A DNA stretch of 64,000 bases from Streptomyces triticisoli (GCF_003270085.1 NZ_QFDQ01000029.1:1-64000); one strand, 5' to 3'. Positions 30,290 to 40,681 are shown, counted from the first letter of the stretch. The notes: a model not told the origin generated them from the sequence alone. Program-made: numbers and translations.

Positions 30290-31396
30290 GATCAGGTACT
30301 TGTAGGCCTCGTCCGCCTCGGCGTCCACCGCCGGCTTGCCGCTGAGCAGCGCGGGCTTGGTGGACGTCGTGAAGGACAGCTGCGCCGCCGGGGAGTCGAT
30401 GGCGCTCAGGCCGTCCAGCAGGAACGTCGGGTTGAAGGCGATGGAGATGTCGTCGCCTTCCAACTGCGCGTCCACCCTCTCCACAGCCTGGGCGTCGTCG
30501 CTGGAGCCGGCCTCCAGGATCAGCACCCCCTGCTCGAAGCTCAGCCGCACCGGGGTGTTGCGCTCGGCGACCAGGGCCACACGCTTGACGGCCTCCACGA
30601 AGGGGGCGGTCTCGATGACGGCGACCGAGTTGAACTCCGTCGGGAACAGCGTGCGGTACTTCGGGAGGTCGCCCTCCAGCAGACGCGTGGTCGTACGCCG
30701 CCCGGCACCCTCGAAACCGATCAACCCCTCACCCGCGCCGGAGCCGGACAGCGCCAGGGTCACGCTGTCGCCGCTGGTCAGCGCCTTGGCGGTGTCCAGC
30801 AGGGTCTTGGCGGGCACCAGGGCGACCGCGGAGGCGTCCGGGTTCTCCGGCTTCCACAGGAAATCGCGGACCGCGAAGCGGTAGCGGTCGGTGGAGGCCA
30901 GCGTGACCGTGTCGCCCTCGATCTCGATGCGGACACCGGTCAGGACGGGCAGCGTGTCGTCGCGGCCCGCCGCGATGGCGACCTGCTGCACGGCGGAGGC
31001 GAAGACCTCGCCGGGGACCGTGCCCGTCGCGGTCGGCATCTGCGGGAGCGCCGGGTACTCCTCCACAGGCAGTGTGTGAAGTGTGAAGCGGGACGAGCCG
31101 CAGACCACCGTGGCCCGTACACCGTCCGTGGAAATCTCCACCGGCCGGTTGGGCAGGGCGCGGGAGATGTCGGCGAGCAGCCGGCCGGAGACCAGGACCG
31201 TGCCCTCCTCCTCGACCTCGGCCTCCACCGACACGCGCGCGGAGACCTCGTAGTCGAAGCTGGACAGGCTCAGCTGGCCGTCCTCCGCCTTCAGCAGCAG
31301 GCCGGCGAGAACAGGCGCCGGCGGACGGGCCGGGAGGCTGCGTGCCGCCCAGGCCACTGCCTCCGCGAGTACGTCGCGTTCCACCCGGATCTTCAC
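30266..31396 (-). CDS. dnaN: DNA polymerase III beta subunit (sliding clamp)
   Basis: 376 aa from a GTG at 31396 with GGAGG nine bases before. Three clamp domains; MKIRVERDVLAEAVAWAA at the start, TGVRIEIEGDTVTLASTDRY in the middle and the conserved C-terminus YLIMPVRLSG. The dimeric ring tethers polymerase to DNA. It lies directly across oriC from dnaA, and both are transcribed leftward. Confidence 0.99.
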   Translation of the reverse strand: MKIRVERDVLAEAVAWAARSLPARPPAPVLAGLLLKAEDGQLSLSSFDYEVSARVSVEAEVEEEGTVLVSGRLLADISRALPNRPVEISTDGVRATVVCGSSRFTLHTLPVEEYPALPQMPTATGTVPGEVFASAVQQVAIAAGRDDTLPVLTGVRIEIEGDTVTLASTDRYRFAVRDFLWKPENPDASAVALVPAKTLLDTAKALTSGDSVTLALSGSGAGEGLIGFEGAGRRTTTRLLEGDLPKYRTLFPTEFNSVAVIETAPFVEAVKRVALVAERNTPVRLSFEQGVLILEAGSSDDAQAVERVDAQLEGDDISIAFNPTFLLDGLSAIDSPAAQLSFTTSTKPALLSGKPAVDAEADEAYKYLIMPVRLSG

Positions 31397-31567
31397 GGTA
31401 AGCCGCCTCCTGCTGTTGCCACTGAGTCGCTGCTGACTCCTCCGACTCGGTGTCACCGCCCACTGCGACGGGAAGGACACCGAGGACCAGTCTGACGCAC
31501 GGCACTGACAGTAGGTGCCTGTCGGGGTCAAGTCGCTCCGAGGGGCGGTCGGGCCCGGGAGGGCGAG

Positions 31568-32140
31568 TTGTGCACAGGACCCGCTTCGAAACGAATTCAG
31601 CGCTCTCTCTAGTCGGGGGTAGTAGTAGGGGCTGTGGATACGGTGGATAACCACGTTTGCCCAGCTCAGCGCGGAGATTTTGTCCACGGGCCCTGTGGGC
31701 GGCACCGGTGGACAACTCGGGGGTTCTGTGGAGAACGGAAAGTTCTGCACACCCCGCCCACAGCCCGAGGTGAGTTCTCCCCAGCTGCGTCCCCAGATTT
31801 GCTTAGGTTTCCCACATCCCCATGCGGCACCTCGGTGTGACGGCTTTCACTCGACGTGGTGAGCGGCCGCTCCGAGTTGCCGAACAGTGGACAGAGCTGT
31901 GGAGAAGCTACCGATGGCTGGGGACAACAGAACCCGTCCTGTGGGTTGCCGGTGGACAACTCGACGCGGAGCCTGTGGATCCTTCCTTCGTCCACAGTCT
32001 GTGGAGATCGCTCGTCCACGGATCCACAGGTTGATGAGCTGGGCTGATGGCCGGCCGGCAGCACGGCCTGTGGATGCTGTCTGGACAACTTGGCGGTCCC
32101 CAGGATGTGGACGGAAAAAACTTCAGGAATCTGTGGAGAG
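31568..32140. other. oriC: Chromosomal replication origin oriC
   Basis: The 959-base dnaA-dnaN gap (31397-32355) holds about 18 DnaA-box-like 9-mers in both directions within 31568-32140. Examples: TTGTGCACA 31568, TGTGGATAC 31633, GGTGGATAA 31642, TTGTCCACG 31680, GGTGGACAA 31707 and 31951, TGTGGAGAA 31727 and 31898, TCGTCCACA 31988, TGTGGATGC 32069, TGTGGACGG 32106, TGTGGAGAG 32132. This density and location match Streptomyces origins, where many weak boxes bind DnaA cooperatively. None equals TTGTCCACA or TTATCCACA exactly. An A-run at 32115-32120 is the only clearly AT-rich spot. Confidence 0.96.
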
Positions 32141-32302
32141 CGGCCGTAACCCGGGGCGGATTCGAACAGTGGGAGAGGCCGGACCTGGGCCCGCCTGGGC
32201 GGTGCGGGGGAGCTCCCGGGGTGGGTCTGTGTCCGATCCGTCGTCCTGCCCCGGCTCAGCACGGTGGAGGGCACGTAGGAAGGCCCGGGCCCGGGTACGG
32301 CA

Positions 32303-32336
32303 AAGGGGCGCCCCGGGACCACCGGGACGCCCCCTT
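32303..32336 (-). terminator. Terminator after dnaA
   Basis: On the minus strand GGGGCGTCCCGG pairs with CCGGGGCGCCCC (one mismatch) and TTTGCC follows. It begins about 20 bases beyond the dnaA stop, at the edge of oriC. Confidence 0.75.
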
Positions 32337-32355
32337 CGCGCCGTACCGCTGCTGC

Positions 32356-34299
32356 TCAGCCGTTCTTGATGCGGTTGGTCAGCTCCGTGACCTGGTTGTA
32401 GATGGAGCGCCGCTCGGCCATCAGCGCGCGGATCTTGCGGTCGGCGTGCATGACGGTGGTGTGGTCGCGGCCGCCGAACTGCGCGCCGATCTTCGGCAGC
32501 GACAGGTCGGTCAGCTCGCGGCACAGGTACATGGCGATTTGCCGGGCGGTCACCAGGGCGCGGCCGCGTGAGGTGCCGCACAGGTCCTCGACCGTGAGAC
32601 CGAAGTAGTCGGCCGTGGCCGCCATGATGGCCGTCGCCGTGATCTCCGGGGCGGTGTCCTCGCCACCGGGGATGAGGTCCTTGAGGACGATCTCCGTCAG
32701 GCCCAGGTCCACCGGCTGCCGGTTGAGCGAGGCGAACGCGGTCACCCGGATCAGCGCGCCCTCCAGCTCGCGGATGTTGCGCGAGATCCGGGAGGCGATG
32801 AACTCCAGTACCTCCGGCGGGGCGTTCAGCTGTTCCTGTACCGCCTTCTTGCGCAGGATGGCGATGCGTGTCTCCAGCTCGGGTGGCTGGACGTCGGTGA
32901 TCAGGCCCCACTCGAAGCGGTTGCGCAGCCGGTCTTCCAGGGTCACCAGCTGCTTGGGCGGCCGGTCGCTGGAGAGCACGATCTGCTTGTTGGCGTTGTG
33001 GAGGGTGTTGAAGGTGTGGAAGAACTCCTCCTGTGTCGACTCCTTGTCCGCGAGGAACTGGATGTCGTCGACGAGCAGGATGTCCATCTCGCGGTAGCGC
33101 TTGCGGAAGCTGTCGCCCTTGCCGTCGCGGATGGAGTTGATGAACTCGTTGGTGAACTCCTCGGAGCTGACGTACCGCACGCGCGTGCCCGGGTACAGGC
33201 TGCGCGCGTAGTGTCCGATCGCGTGCAGCAGGTGCGTCTTGCCGAGCCCGGACTCCCCGTAGATGAACAGCGGGTTGTAGGCCTTGGCCGGCGCTTCGGC
33301 GACGGCGACCGCGGCGGCGTGTGCGAAGCGGTTGGAGGCGCCGATGACGAACGTGTCGAAGAGGTACTTCGGGTTCAGACGCGCGGTCGGTTCGCCGGGT
33401 CCGGTCGCCGGTGCGGGTTGTGCGGCGAGCGGGCCGGGGGCGCCGGTGGTGGGCAGGTTCGGGCCCATGGGACCGCCGCGGTGCACCTGGCCGGAGCCGG
33501 CCGGCGGCTCGGGCAGTTCACGGCGGCCGACGTCGCGCTGGTCGTAGTCGGGGCGGGAGGGGTGGTACGGCGGGCGGTCCATCGGCTGCGGACGGTAGTC
33601 CTGGGCCGGCGCCGACGGGCCGTAGGGAACCTGTGGGCCGTAGGGGTCCTGTGGGCCGTAGGGGTCCTGTGCGGAGGGGGAGGCGTACGGGTCCCGCTCG
33701 GGGAAGCCGAGCCGCTGCTGCTGCCAGCCGTAGTCGTCCTGGAGCTGGCGGGGCCAGGCGCCGGGCTCGGGGCGCTGGTAGTCGGCGTACTCCGCGGGGT
33801 AGGCGGGGCGGGCGGTCGGGAGCGGGTCGGAGTCGTCGGCCGGCTGGGGGCCGGTGCGCGGGGGCGGCAACTGGTCGCCTCCGGTGCCCGGGAGCTGGTC
33901 GGCGTGGCCGGGGCGGTGGCTGTCGGGCCGGCGCCGGCCGTAGGTCTCGTATCCGCCCTGGCCGGTGGGCAGCTCCTGTTCCTCGTAGCGCGGTGCGGGT
34001 GGTGCGGGAGCCTGGTGCTCGCCGACGGAGCTGTCGACGGTGATGGCGATGCGGATGGGGCGGCCGCATTCGCGGCTCAGGGTCTCGCTGACGACCGGGG
34101 CGAGGCGCCCCTCGAGGACCCCCTTGGCGAACTCGTTCGGCACGGCGAGCAGGGCGGTGTCGGCGACCAGCGCGAGCGGCTGGCAGCGCCGGATCCAGTG
34201 TTCGTCCTTGGCCTCGACGTCCTGTCCGCGGCCGTCGCCGAGAAGCTGCTCCAGGACTCGTGGCCACACTGCGGCAAGATCGGCAGGTACGTCAGCCAC
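32356..34299 (-). CDS. dnaA: Chromosomal replication initiator protein DnaA
   Basis: 647 aa, GTG start. Domain I (~1-90), a very long Pro/Tyr/Gly/Asp-rich domain II (~95-310) with DPYGPQ repeats typical of Streptomyces, AAA+ domain III with Walker [12 protein letters not shown] (~348) and Walker [10 protein letters not shown] (~408), and domain IV with [20 protein letters not shown] that reads DnaA boxes. ATP-DnaA opens oriC. DnaA-box-like sequences upstream suggest self-regulation. Confidence 0.99.
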   Translation of the reverse strand: MADVPADLAAVWPRVLEQLLGDGRGQDVEAKDEHWIRRCQPLALVADTALLAVPNEFAKGVLEGRLAPVVSETLSRECGRPIRIAITVDSSVGEHQAPAPPAPRYEEQELPTGQGGYETYGRRRPDSHRPGHADQLPGTGGDQLPPPRTGPQPADDSDPLPTARPAYPAEYADYQRPEPGAWPRQLQDDYGWQQQRLGFPERDPYASPSAQDPYGPQDPYGPQVPYGPSAPAQDYRPQPMDRPPYHPSRPDYDQRDVGRRELPEPPAGSGQVHRGGPMGPNLPTTGAPGPLAAQPAPATGPGEPTARLNPKYLFDTFVIGASNRFAHAAAVAVAEAPAKAYNPLFIYGESGLGKTHLLHAIGHYARSLYPGTRVRYVSSEEFTNEFINSIRDGKGDSFRKRYREMDILLVDDIQFLADKESTQEEFFHTFNTLHNANKQIVLSSDRPPKQLVTLEDRLRNRFEWGLITDVQPPELETRIAILRKKAVQEQLNAPPEVLEFIASRISRNIRELEGALIRVTAFASLNRQPVDLGLTEIVLKDLIPGGEDTAPEITATAIMAATADYFGLTVEDLCGTSRGRALVTARQIAMYLCRELTDLSLPKIGAQFGGRDHTTVMHADRKIRALMAERRSIYNQVTELTNRIKNG

Positions 34300-34672
34300 A
34301 GGGCACGCTCTCTCACGGGTCCCACGAACGTGTGGTTCGGGACGGGTCGGTATCTATTCGGGTGGGGCGGGGGACAAGGGAACGAATCGGAGTTCAGCCA
34401 CGGTAGTCAGCGCGGCGGGTGCGGTTCAAGTTGTTGTCCCCAGGCTGTGGACAGTGTCTCCCCGTGTCCCGCGGTTTGACCGGACGGCGCAGCCGCGCGT
34501 ACCGTAACGAGGTCGAGTTGTCGATGGCTGCTGCCGCCTGCCTCCGATGGGCACAGATCGCGTCAAGGTGATCGGTAGCGGTGCACTCGGGCGTAACTGC
34601 GAGCTACTCGTGGGCGCACGGTGACAGCCAGGACGGCACCCGCCACTACCGATTTCTTTCTGGAGCCCCCGA
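34300..34672. promoter_or_regulatory. Divergent dnaA/rpmH promoter region with inverted DnaA boxes
   Basis: 373 bases between dnaA and rpmH. Two DnaA-box-like sequences face each other three bases apart: TTGTCCCCA (34434-34442) and TGTGGACAG (34446-34454), about 135-155 bases before the dnaA start. DnaA autoregulation through boxes in the dnaA promoter is known in bacteria including Streptomyces. Promoter -10/-35 boxes cannot be placed with confidence. Confidence 0.6.
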
Positions 34673-34810
34673 GTGAGCAAGCGCACCTTCCAGCCGAACA
34701 ACCGTCGTCGCGCGAAGACCCACGGCTTCCGGCTGCGTATGCGCACCCGTGCCGGCCGCGCGATTCTCGCGTCCCGCCGCAGCAAGGGTCGCGCTCGTCT
34801 GTCCGCCTGA
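34673..34810 (+). CDS. rpmH: 50S ribosomal protein L34
   Basis: 45 aa from a GTG at 34673: [20 protein letters not shown] then [20 protein letters not shown], the full L34 sequence. It is a component of the large ribosomal subunit. It is divergent from dnaA and 21 bases before rnpA, the usual arrangement. Confidence 0.99.
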   Translation: MSKRTFQPNNRRRAKTHGFRLRMRTRAGRAILASRRSKGRARLSA

Positions 34811-34831
34811 TCCCGATCAGGTCATGACGTC

Positions 34832-35203
34832 GTGCTGCCCACCGAGAACCGGCTGAGGCGGCGCGAGGACTTCGCGACCGCGGTACGACGAGGGCGCCGG
34901 GCCGGACGCCCGCTCCTCGTCGTCCATCTACGTAGCGGTGCCACGGACCCGCACGCGCCTGGGGAGAGCGCTCCTCCGCCGCGTGCGGGTTTCGTCGTGA
35001 GCAAGGCTGTGGGTGGCGCGGTCGTACGCAACACGGTGAAGCGCAGACTTCGTCATCTGATGCGTGAGCGGGTCGCCCTGCTGCCCCCCGGTAGCCTGGT
35101 AGTCGTGCGAGCGCTGCCCGGTGCGGGCGACGCCGACCACGCACAGCTGGCCCGAGACCTGGATGCCGCCCTTCGACGACTACTGGGAGGGGGCGCGCGA
35201 TGA
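34832..35203 (+). CDS. rnpA: Ribonuclease P protein component
   Basis: 123 aa, GTG start. N-terminal [20 protein letters not shown] and the RNR signature [20 protein letters not shown], which contacts the RNA subunit. With the rnpB RNA it removes 5' leaders of tRNA precursors. Its stop overlaps the yidD ATG (ATGA). Confidence 0.98.
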   Translation: MLPTENRLRRREDFATAVRRGRRAGRPLLVVHLRSGATDPHAPGESAPPPRAGFVVSKAVGGAVVRNTVKRRLRHLMRERVALLPPGSLVVVRALPGAGDADHAQLARDLDAALRRLLGGGAR

Positions 35204-35553
35204 AGTACCCGCTGCTGGCTTTGATCAAGCTGTACCAGTGGATCGTCAGCCCGTTGCTCGGGCCGGTGTGCAAGTACTACCCGTCGTGTTCCCACTACGG
35301 CTACACGGCCATCGACCGGCACGGTGCGATCAAGGGGACGGCACTCACTGCCTGGCGGATCCTGCGGTGCAATCCGTGGTCGCTGGGCGGTGTGGACCAT
35401 GTCCCGCCGCGCAGGCGTCCGCGGTGGCACGAAATGCTGCGCAGCGCCTGGCGCGCACGCAAGGGCGGGTCCTCCGCCGCCGAAACGGCCACCGACGGGG
35501 ACGTTCCGTCGAGCCCGGCCGCAGAGACCTCGTCCCATGCCCAAGGAGCATGA
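35200..35553 (+). CDS. yidD: Membrane protein insertion efficiency factor YidD
   Basis: 117 aa. Family core [35 protein letters not shown] and [17 protein letters not shown] are intact. The C-terminal ~40 residues are an Ala/Ser/Arg-rich extension. It aids YidC-dependent membrane insertion and is coupled to rnpA by a four-base overlap; yidC starts three bases after its stop. Confidence 0.95.
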   Translation: MKYPLLALIKLYQWIVSPLLGPVCKYYPSCSHYGYTAIDRHGAIKGTALTAWRILRCNPWSLGGVDHVPPRRRPRWHEMLRSAWRARKGGSSAAETATDGDVPSSPAAETSSHAQGA

Positions 35554-35556
35554 TTA

Positions 35557-36831
35557 GTGGACACGATTGCCAGCCTCTTCAGCTTCATCACGACACCCGT
35601 TTCCTGGGTCATCGTCCAGTTCCACACGGTGTACGGTGCGATCTTCGGTCCTGACACCGGGTGGGCCTGGGGCCTGTCCATCGTGTCCCTGGTGATTCTG
35701 ATCCGTATCTGCCTGATCCCGCTGTTCGTGAAGCAGATCAAGGCGACGCGGGCGATGCAGACGCTCCAGCCGGAGATGAAGAAGATCCAGGAGCGCTACA
35801 AGAACGACAAGCAGCGTCAGTCCGAAGAGATGATGAAGCTGTACAAGGAGTCGGGTACCAACCCGCTCTCCTCGTGCCTTCCCATCCTGGCGCAGTCGCC
35901 GTTCTTCTTCGCCCTGTACCACGTGCTCAACGGCATCGCTTCGGGCAAGACCATCGGTGTCATCAACGACCAGCTGCTGGCCAGCGCGCAGAAGGCGCAC
36001 ATCTTCGGCGCTCCGCTGGCCGCGAAGTTCATGGACAGCTCGTCCAAGGTCGAGGCGCTCAACGCTTCGTTGACCGATGTGCGGGTCGTCACCGCGGTCA
36101 TGATCATCCTGATGTCGGCGTCGCAGTTCTACACGCAGCGCCAGCTGATGACGAAGAACGTCGACACGACGGTGAAGACGCCGTTCATGCAGCAGCAGAA
36201 GATGCTGATGTACGTCTTCCCGGTCATGTTCGCCGTCTTCGGCATCAACTTCCCGGTCGGTGTCCTCGTCTACTGGCTGACCACCAACATCTGGACCATG
36301 GGTCAGCAGATGTACGTCATCCACAACAACCCGACTCCGGGTTCCAAGGCCCAGGCCGCGTACCTCGAGCGTCTCTTCAAGCACGTCACGCATCACGGCA
36401 AGATCCGCAGGCGGAGTGAGAGGGCCGTCGTCAAGGCAATCGTCGCCAAGGGCCGTGACCGCAACGAGTTCGAGCGCAAGTTCATCAACGGTCTGAACAA
36501 GGCGGGCCTGGCGGCTCAGGCCGACGGTGCCGTGGTGAAGAGCGAGAGCGCCGTGGCCGCACAGTCCGAGGACGGTACGACCGCCACGGTCACCGCCCCG
36601 CGGCGTCAGCAGCCGAAGCGCCAGACCAAGGCGCAGCGCCAGTCGGGTGGTGTCAAGTCGGCCGATGACGCCACGGCGTCCCCGTCGCTGAGCAAGTCCG
36701 AGCAGCCGCAGGGAGCCTCGTCCGGGGCGGCCAAGAAGACCGCCCCGGAGCCGGGCAACGGTACCCGCAGCCGGGCCCAGTCCGGCCAGCGCAAGGGTCC
36801 GCAGCGGCCCAAGTCCCCGTCCAAGAAGTAA
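35557..36831 (+). CDS. yidC: Membrane protein insertase YidC
   Basis: 424 aa, GTG start. Five transmembrane segments of the Gram-positive YidC/Oxa1 type with the conserved cytoplasmic hairpin ([20 protein letters not shown]) and the hydrophilic-groove Arg in [13 protein letters not shown]. There is a long basic C-terminal tail that could contact ribosomes. It inserts proteins alone or with SecYEG. Confidence 0.98.
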   Translation: MDTIASLFSFITTPVSWVIVQFHTVYGAIFGPDTGWAWGLSIVSLVILIRICLIPLFVKQIKATRAMQTLQPEMKKIQERYKNDKQRQSEEMMKLYKESGTNPLSSCLPILAQSPFFFALYHVLNGIASGKTIGVINDQLLASAQKAHIFGAPLAAKFMDSSSKVEALNASLTDVRVVTAVMIILMSASQFYTQRQLMTKNVDTTVKTPFMQQQKMLMYVFPVMFAVFGINFPVGVLVYWLTTNIWTMGQQMYVIHNNPTPGSKAQAAYLERLFKHVTHHGKIRRRSERAVVKAIVAKGRDRNEFERKFINGLNKAGLAAQADGAVVKSESAVAAQSEDGTTATVTAPRRQQPKRQTKAQRQSGGVKSADDATASPSLSKSEQPQGASSGAAKKTAPEPGNGTRSRAQSGQRKGPQRPKSPSKK

Positions 36832-36846
36832 GAAGGAGCCCATCCC

Positions 36847-37359
36847 GTGACGGAAGGCACCACCTCCGCCGCTGCCGAGGGCGCGGACGCCCTGACCCGC
36901 CTGGAGCAGGAGGGCGAGATCGCGGCGGACTACCTCGAGGGTCTGCTGGACATCGCCGACCTCGACGGTGACATCGACATGGATGTCGAGGCCGACCGCG
37001 CCTCTGTCTCGATCATCAGCGACACCGGCAGCCGTGATCTGCAGAAGCTGGTCGGGCGTGACGGCGAGGTGCTGGAGGCGCTGCAGGAGCTCACGCGGCT
37101 GGCCGTGCACCGGGAGACCGGTGACCGCAGCCGTCTGATGCTGGACATCGCCGGCTACCGCGCCAGGAAGCGTGCCGAGCTGTCCGAGCTGGGCGCCAAG
37201 GCCGCGGCCGAGGCCAAGAGCAGCGGCGAGCCCGTGAAGCTGAAGCCGATGACTCCGTTCGAGCGCAAGGTCGTGCACGATGCGGTCAAGGCCGCGGGCC
37301 TGCGCAGCGAGTCCGAGGGCGAGGAGCCGCAGCGCTTCGTCGTCGTGCTTCCCGCCTGA
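36847..37359 (+). CDS. khpB: RNA-binding protein KhpB (Jag), KH-R3H
   Basis: 170 aa, GTG start. A KH-like domain with SRDLQKLVGRDGEVLEALQE and an R3H domain with LDIAGYRARKRAELSELG and MTPFERKVVHDAVKA. It binds RNA and in Firmicutes affects division and wall synthesis through KhpA/KhpB. It lacks the N-terminal Jag_N region of longer homologues. It lies 15 bases after yidC; a terminator follows. Confidence 0.93.
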   Translation: MTEGTTSAAAEGADALTRLEQEGEIAADYLEGLLDIADLDGDIDMDVEADRASVSIISDTGSRDLQKLVGRDGEVLEALQELTRLAVHRETGDRSRLMLDIAGYRARKRAELSELGAKAAAEAKSSGEPVKLKPMTPFERKVVHDAVKAAGLRSESEGEEPQRFVVVLPA

Positions 37360-37377
37360 GCGGTCCCACGTTCCACC

Positions 37378-37410
37378 GGCCCCGTCTGCCTGCAGGCGGG
37401 GCCGTATTTT
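37378..37410 (+). terminator. Rho-independent terminator after khpB
   Basis: GGCCCCGTCTGC / GCAGGCGGGGCC (one mismatch) followed by GTATTTT. It begins 19 bases beyond the khpB stop, closing the rpmH-khpB unit. Confidence 0.9.
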
Positions 37411-37474
37411 GTCAGCCTGGTAGTTCTGGTGGTCGGCGCTGATCGCGCTGATGTGGTACGGAAGGACGGTCCCC

Positions 37475-38191
37475 GTGACGGAGGCAGCGGAGCTTCCCCC
37501 TGCGCCCGAGCAGGCACGTGACGTATTCGGCGATCGCTTCGCGGATGCGGTCCGGTACGCCGAGCTGCTGGCCGAGGCAGGGGTGCAGCGAGGGCTCATC
37601 GGCCCGCGTGAGGTACCCCGTCTGTGGGAGCGGCACCTGTTGAACTGTGCGGTGCTCTCCGAGGTCGTGCCCGAGGGGGTGACGGTGTGCGATGTCGGCT
37701 CGGGCGCCGGCCTGCCGGGCATTCCCCTGGCGCTGGTCCGGGAGGACCTGAAGATCACGCTGCTGGAGCCGCTGCTGCGGCGGACCAACTTCCTCACCGA
37801 GGTCGTCGAGCTGCTGGGGCTCGATCATGTCACGGTGGTCCGTGGGCGTGCCGAGGAAGTGATGGGCAGGATCCCGCCGGTGCATGTGGTGACCGCCCGG
37901 GCGGTCGCCCCGCTGGACCGTCTGGCCACCTGGGGCATTCCGCTGCTGCGTCCTTACGGCGAGATGCTCGCCCTCAAGGGGGACGCGGCCGAGGAGGAGC
38001 TGAAGAGCGCGGCCACCGCCCTGACCAAGCTCGGCGCGGTGGAGACATCCATCCTGCATGTGGGTGAGGGGGTCGTGGATCCCCAGTCCACCGTTGTGCG
38101 GGTCGAGGTAGGGGAGAGCCCGGGCGGTGTGCGCTTCGCGGCCAAGCGTGCGAAGGCGGCTCGGACGGGACGGGCGCGACGGCGCCGATAG
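37475..38191 (+). CDS. rsmG: 16S rRNA (guanine-N7) methyltransferase RsmG
   Basis: 238 aa from a GTG at 37475 with GGAAGGAC upstream. SAM-binding motif VCDVGSGAGLPGIPLALV, LLEPLLRRTNFLTEVVELLG and VTARAVAPLDRLATW identify RsmG (GidB). It methylates G527 of 16S rRNA; loss of the enzyme gives low-level streptomycin resistance in Streptomyces. The basic C-terminus ends RARRRR. Confidence 0.97.
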   Translation: MTEAAELPPAPEQARDVFGDRFADAVRYAELLAEAGVQRGLIGPREVPRLWERHLLNCAVLSEVVPEGVTVCDVGSGAGLPGIPLALVREDLKITLLEPLLRRTNFLTEVVELLGLDHVTVVRGRAEEVMGRIPPVHVVTARAVAPLDRLATWGIPLLRPYGEMLALKGDAAEEELKSAATALTKLGAVETSILHVGEGVVDPQSTVVRVEVGESPGGVRFAAKRAKAARTGRARRRR

Positions 38192-38271
38192 CCGGACGTA
38201 CTCCACACAAGCTGCCAAATCCGCGCATGACGGAGTGTCGCGACGGTTCGGCCACGGCCGCTGTGCATCGT

Positions 38272-38285
38272 GTTTCACGTGAAAC
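38272..38285. other. parS: parS site 1
   Basis: Perfect GTTTCACGTGAAAC in the gap between rsmG and parA. ParB binds here to nucleate the origin-proximal segregation complex. Confidence 0.95.
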
Positions 38286-38380
38286 GTCGCTCACTGTTGC
38301 ACGGCATCATCAACCGTGGCCGCGCTGCGGCCCACCCTCGCGACCGCAAGCCGCTGGGTTCACTCGGACAGGGAGTGGAG

Positions 38381-38407
38381 TTGTCCACAGAGGTGGATTT
38401 CTCCACA
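38381..38407. promoter_or_regulatory. DnaA boxes in the parA leader
   Basis: TTGTCCACA (38381-38389, the preferred Streptomyces box) and TTCTCCACA (38399-38407), same orientation, 18 bases start to start, 37-63 bases before the parA ATG at 38444. DnaA control of parAB is inference. Confidence 0.65.
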
Positions 38408-38443
38408 GAACGACAGGCCTCACTGGTTCACGACCCCGAAGGC

Positions 38444-39517
38444 ATGGGAGGCTCTGTTCATTGCGAGCCTGAAGTCGAGGAGAGTGAATCCTTGCGGTCC
38501 GACGCCAACATCGCGGGACCGATGACCGATCCGGTCCCCGGTCCCCGTACCGAGTCGACGGGGGAGGATGTTTCACGTGAAACACCGCCCCCGATGGACG
38601 ACACTCCCATCGGTCGTGCTGCCCAACTGGCGGTCGAGGCTCTGGGCCGCGCCGGCGAGGGGCTGCCCCGGCCCGAACAGACCCGTGTCGTCGTGGTCGC
38701 CAACCAGAAGGGCGGCGTGGGCAAGACGACGACGACCGTCAACCTTGCTGCTTCGCTGGCTCTGCACGGCGGCCGCGTCCTGGTGATCGACCTCGACCCG
38801 CAGGGCAATGCCTCCACCGCGCTGGGTATCGACCACCACGCGGAAGTCCCTTCCATCTACGACGTGCTGGTGGAGAGCAGGCCGCTGGCCGAGATCGTCC
38901 AGCCCGTCCCCGACGTCGAGGGCCTCTTCTGTGCCCCCGCCACGATCGATCTCGCTGGTGCGGAGATCGAGCTGGTGTCCCTGGTGGCGCGGGAGAGCCG
39001 TCTGCAGCGGGCGATCCAGGCCTACGAGCAGCCGCTGGACTACATCCTCATCGACTGCCCGCCCTCCCTCGGCCTGTTGACGGTCAACGCCATGGTCGCC
39101 GGTCAGGAGGTCCTCATCCCGATCCAGTGCGAGTACTACGCGCTGGAGGGCCTGGGGCAGCTGCTGCGCAATGTCGACCTGGTGCGGGGGCACCTCAACC
39201 CCGCTCTGCATGTGTCGACCATCCTGCTCACCATGTACGACGGCCGGACGCGCCTTGCGTCCCAGGTCGCCGAAGAGGTGCGCACCCACTTCGGTGAGGA
39301 GGTGCTGCGGACGAGCATCCCCCGCTCCGTCCGTATCTCCGAGGCACCGAGCTATGGGCAGACGGTGCTGACTTACGATCCAGGATCGAGTGGTGCCCTC
39401 TCCTATCTTGAGGCGGCACGAGAAATCGCGCTGAGGGGTGTTGGTGTCAGCTATGACGCCGCGCACGCCCACATCGGCGCACAGAGCGATCCGAGCATGG
39501 TGGAGGGGATTCAGTGA
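38444..39517 (+). CDS. parA: Chromosome partitioning ATPase ParA
   Basis: 357 aa from the ATG at 38444 (start as I recall for Streptomyces ParA; the open frame reaches back to 38270 through parS 1). Deviant Walker [31 protein letters not shown] and [12 protein letters not shown]. The ~90-residue N-terminal extension is low complexity. ParA polymers on DNA move ParB-parS complexes, with tip-proximal action and sporulation roles in Streptomyces. It overlaps parB by four bases. Confidence 0.95.
   Translation: MGGSVHCEPEVEESESLRSDANIAGPMTDPVPGPRTESTGEDVSRETPPPMDDTPIGRAAQLAVEALGRAGEGLPRPEQTRVVVVANQKGGVGKTTTTVNLAASLALHGGRVLVIDLDPQGNASTALGIDHHAEVPSIYDVLVESRPLAEIVQPVPDVEGLFCAPATIDLAGAEIELVSLVARESRLQRAIQAYEQPLDYILIDCPPSLGLLTVNAMVAGQEVLIPIQCEYYALEGLGQLLRNVDLVRGHLNPALHVSTILLTMYDGRTRLASQVAEEVRTHFGEEVLRTSIPRSVRISEAPSYGQTVLTYDPGSSGALSYLEAAREIALRGVGVSYDAAHAHIGAQSDPSMVEGIQ
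38570..38583. other. parS: parS site 2 (inside parA)
   Basis: Perfect GTTTCACGTGAAAC within the parA N-terminal extension, where it encodes VSRET. Confidence 0.95.
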
Positions 39518-40641
39518 GCGAGCGACGGAGGGGGCTGGGTCGTGGTCTTGGCGCACTCATTCCTGCTGCCCCGACCGCGGAGAAACCGTCGGCCTCATCG
39601 GCCGTGGGAGGCGCTGCCTCCGCATCGCCCGCGGCTGTCCCGGTGCTGACCGGTGACCGGGGAGTAGCGGCGGCGAAGGTGACCATGCTGCCGCCTGTTT
39701 CACGTGAAACAGGGGAGCCGTCGTCGAGCAGCGCTGCGGAGGTTCCCGCGGCTCCCCTGGGTGCCCACTTCGCCGAGCTGCCCCTCGACTCCATCACGCC
39801 GAACCCGCGCCAGCCGCGTGAGGTCTTCGACGAGGACGCGCTGGCCGAGCTCGTCACCTCCATCAAGGAGGTCGGACTGCTCCAGCCCGTCGTCGTACGG
39901 CAGCTCGGCCCCGCGCGCTACGAGCTCATCATGGGCGAGCGGCGCTGGAGGGCCTGCCGTGAGGCAGGACTCGAGGCGATCCCCGCGATCGTGCGGGCGA
40001 CGGATGACGAGAAGCTGCTCCTGGACGCCCTGCTGGAGAACCTGCACCGGGCCCAGCTGAACCCGCTGGAGGAGGCGGCCGCCTACGACCAGCTGCTGAA
40101 GGACTTCAACTGCACGCACGACCAGCTGGCGGACCGCATTGGCCGATCCCGCCCGCAGGTCTCCAACACCTTGCGGCTGTTGAAGCTGTCGCCGGCGGTG
40201 CAGCGCCGGGTCGCTGCCGGGGTTCTCTCGGCAGGACATGCGCGGGCGCTGCTCTCGGTGGAGGACTCCGAGGAGCAGGACCGGCTGGCCCACCGGATCG
40301 TGGCCGAGGGCCTGTCGGTACGGGCGGTCGAGGAGATCGTCCACCTGATGGGGTCGCGGCCGAAGGCGGCGCCACGATCCAAGGGTCCCCGTGCCGGGGC
40401 CAGGGTCTCTCCGGCCCTGTCGGGTCTCGCCACTCGTCTGTCCGACCGTTTCGAGACCCGGGTGAAGGTCGACCTGGGGCAGAAGAAGGGCAAGATCACC
40501 GTCGAATTCGCCTCCATGGAGGACCTGGAGCGCATTCTCGGCACGCTGGCTCCGGGCGAGGGCCCGGTGCTGCAGAAGAGCCTTCTGGACGGCGGGGCAG
40601 AGGAGGACGGCGGGGCGGAGGAGACGGAGTCGGACGCCTGA
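39514..40641 (+). CDS. parB: Chromosome partitioning protein ParB
   Basis: 375 aa, GTG start overlapping the parA stop. ParB/Srx CTPase fold with [29 protein letters not shown] and [14 protein letters not shown], then the HTH that reads parS ([20 protein letters not shown]) and a C-terminal dimerisation domain. The first ~85 residues are a low-complexity leader containing parS 3 in the DNA. It loads as a CTP-dependent clamp at parS. Confidence 0.98.
   Translation: MSERRRGLGRGLGALIPAAPTAEKPSASSAVGGAASASPAAVPVLTGDRGVAAAKVTMLPPVSRETGEPSSSSAAEVPAAPLGAHFAELPLDSITPNPRQPREVFDEDALAELVTSIKEVGLLQPVVVRQLGPARYELIMGERRWRACREAGLEAIPAIVRATDDEKLLLDALLENLHRAQLNPLEEAAAYDQLLKDFNCTHDQLADRIGRSRPQVSNTLRLLKLSPAVQRRVAAGVLSAGHARALLSVEDSEEQDRLAHRIVAEGLSVRAVEEIVHLMGSRPKAAPRSKGPRAGARVSPALSGLATRLSDRFETRVKVDLGQKKGKITVEFASMEDLERILGTLAPGEGPVLQKSLLDGGAEEDGGAEETESDA
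39697..39710. other. parS: parS site 3 (inside parB)
   Basis: Perfect GTTTCACGTGAAAC in the parB leader region, again encoding VSRET. Confidence 0.95.
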
Positions 40642-40681
40642 GATCCCGTTCGGGGAGGTGTCGAGTCGACCGTTCGGCAGA

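Noticed and set aside
35554..37797. 747-codon open frame opposite yidC, khpB and rsmG
   Set aside because: Antisense shadow produced by codon bias of real genes.
38270..38443. N-terminal extension of parA from ATG 38270
   Set aside because: It would start inside parS 1, run over DnaA boxes and lacks a ribosome site; 38444 fits the family better.
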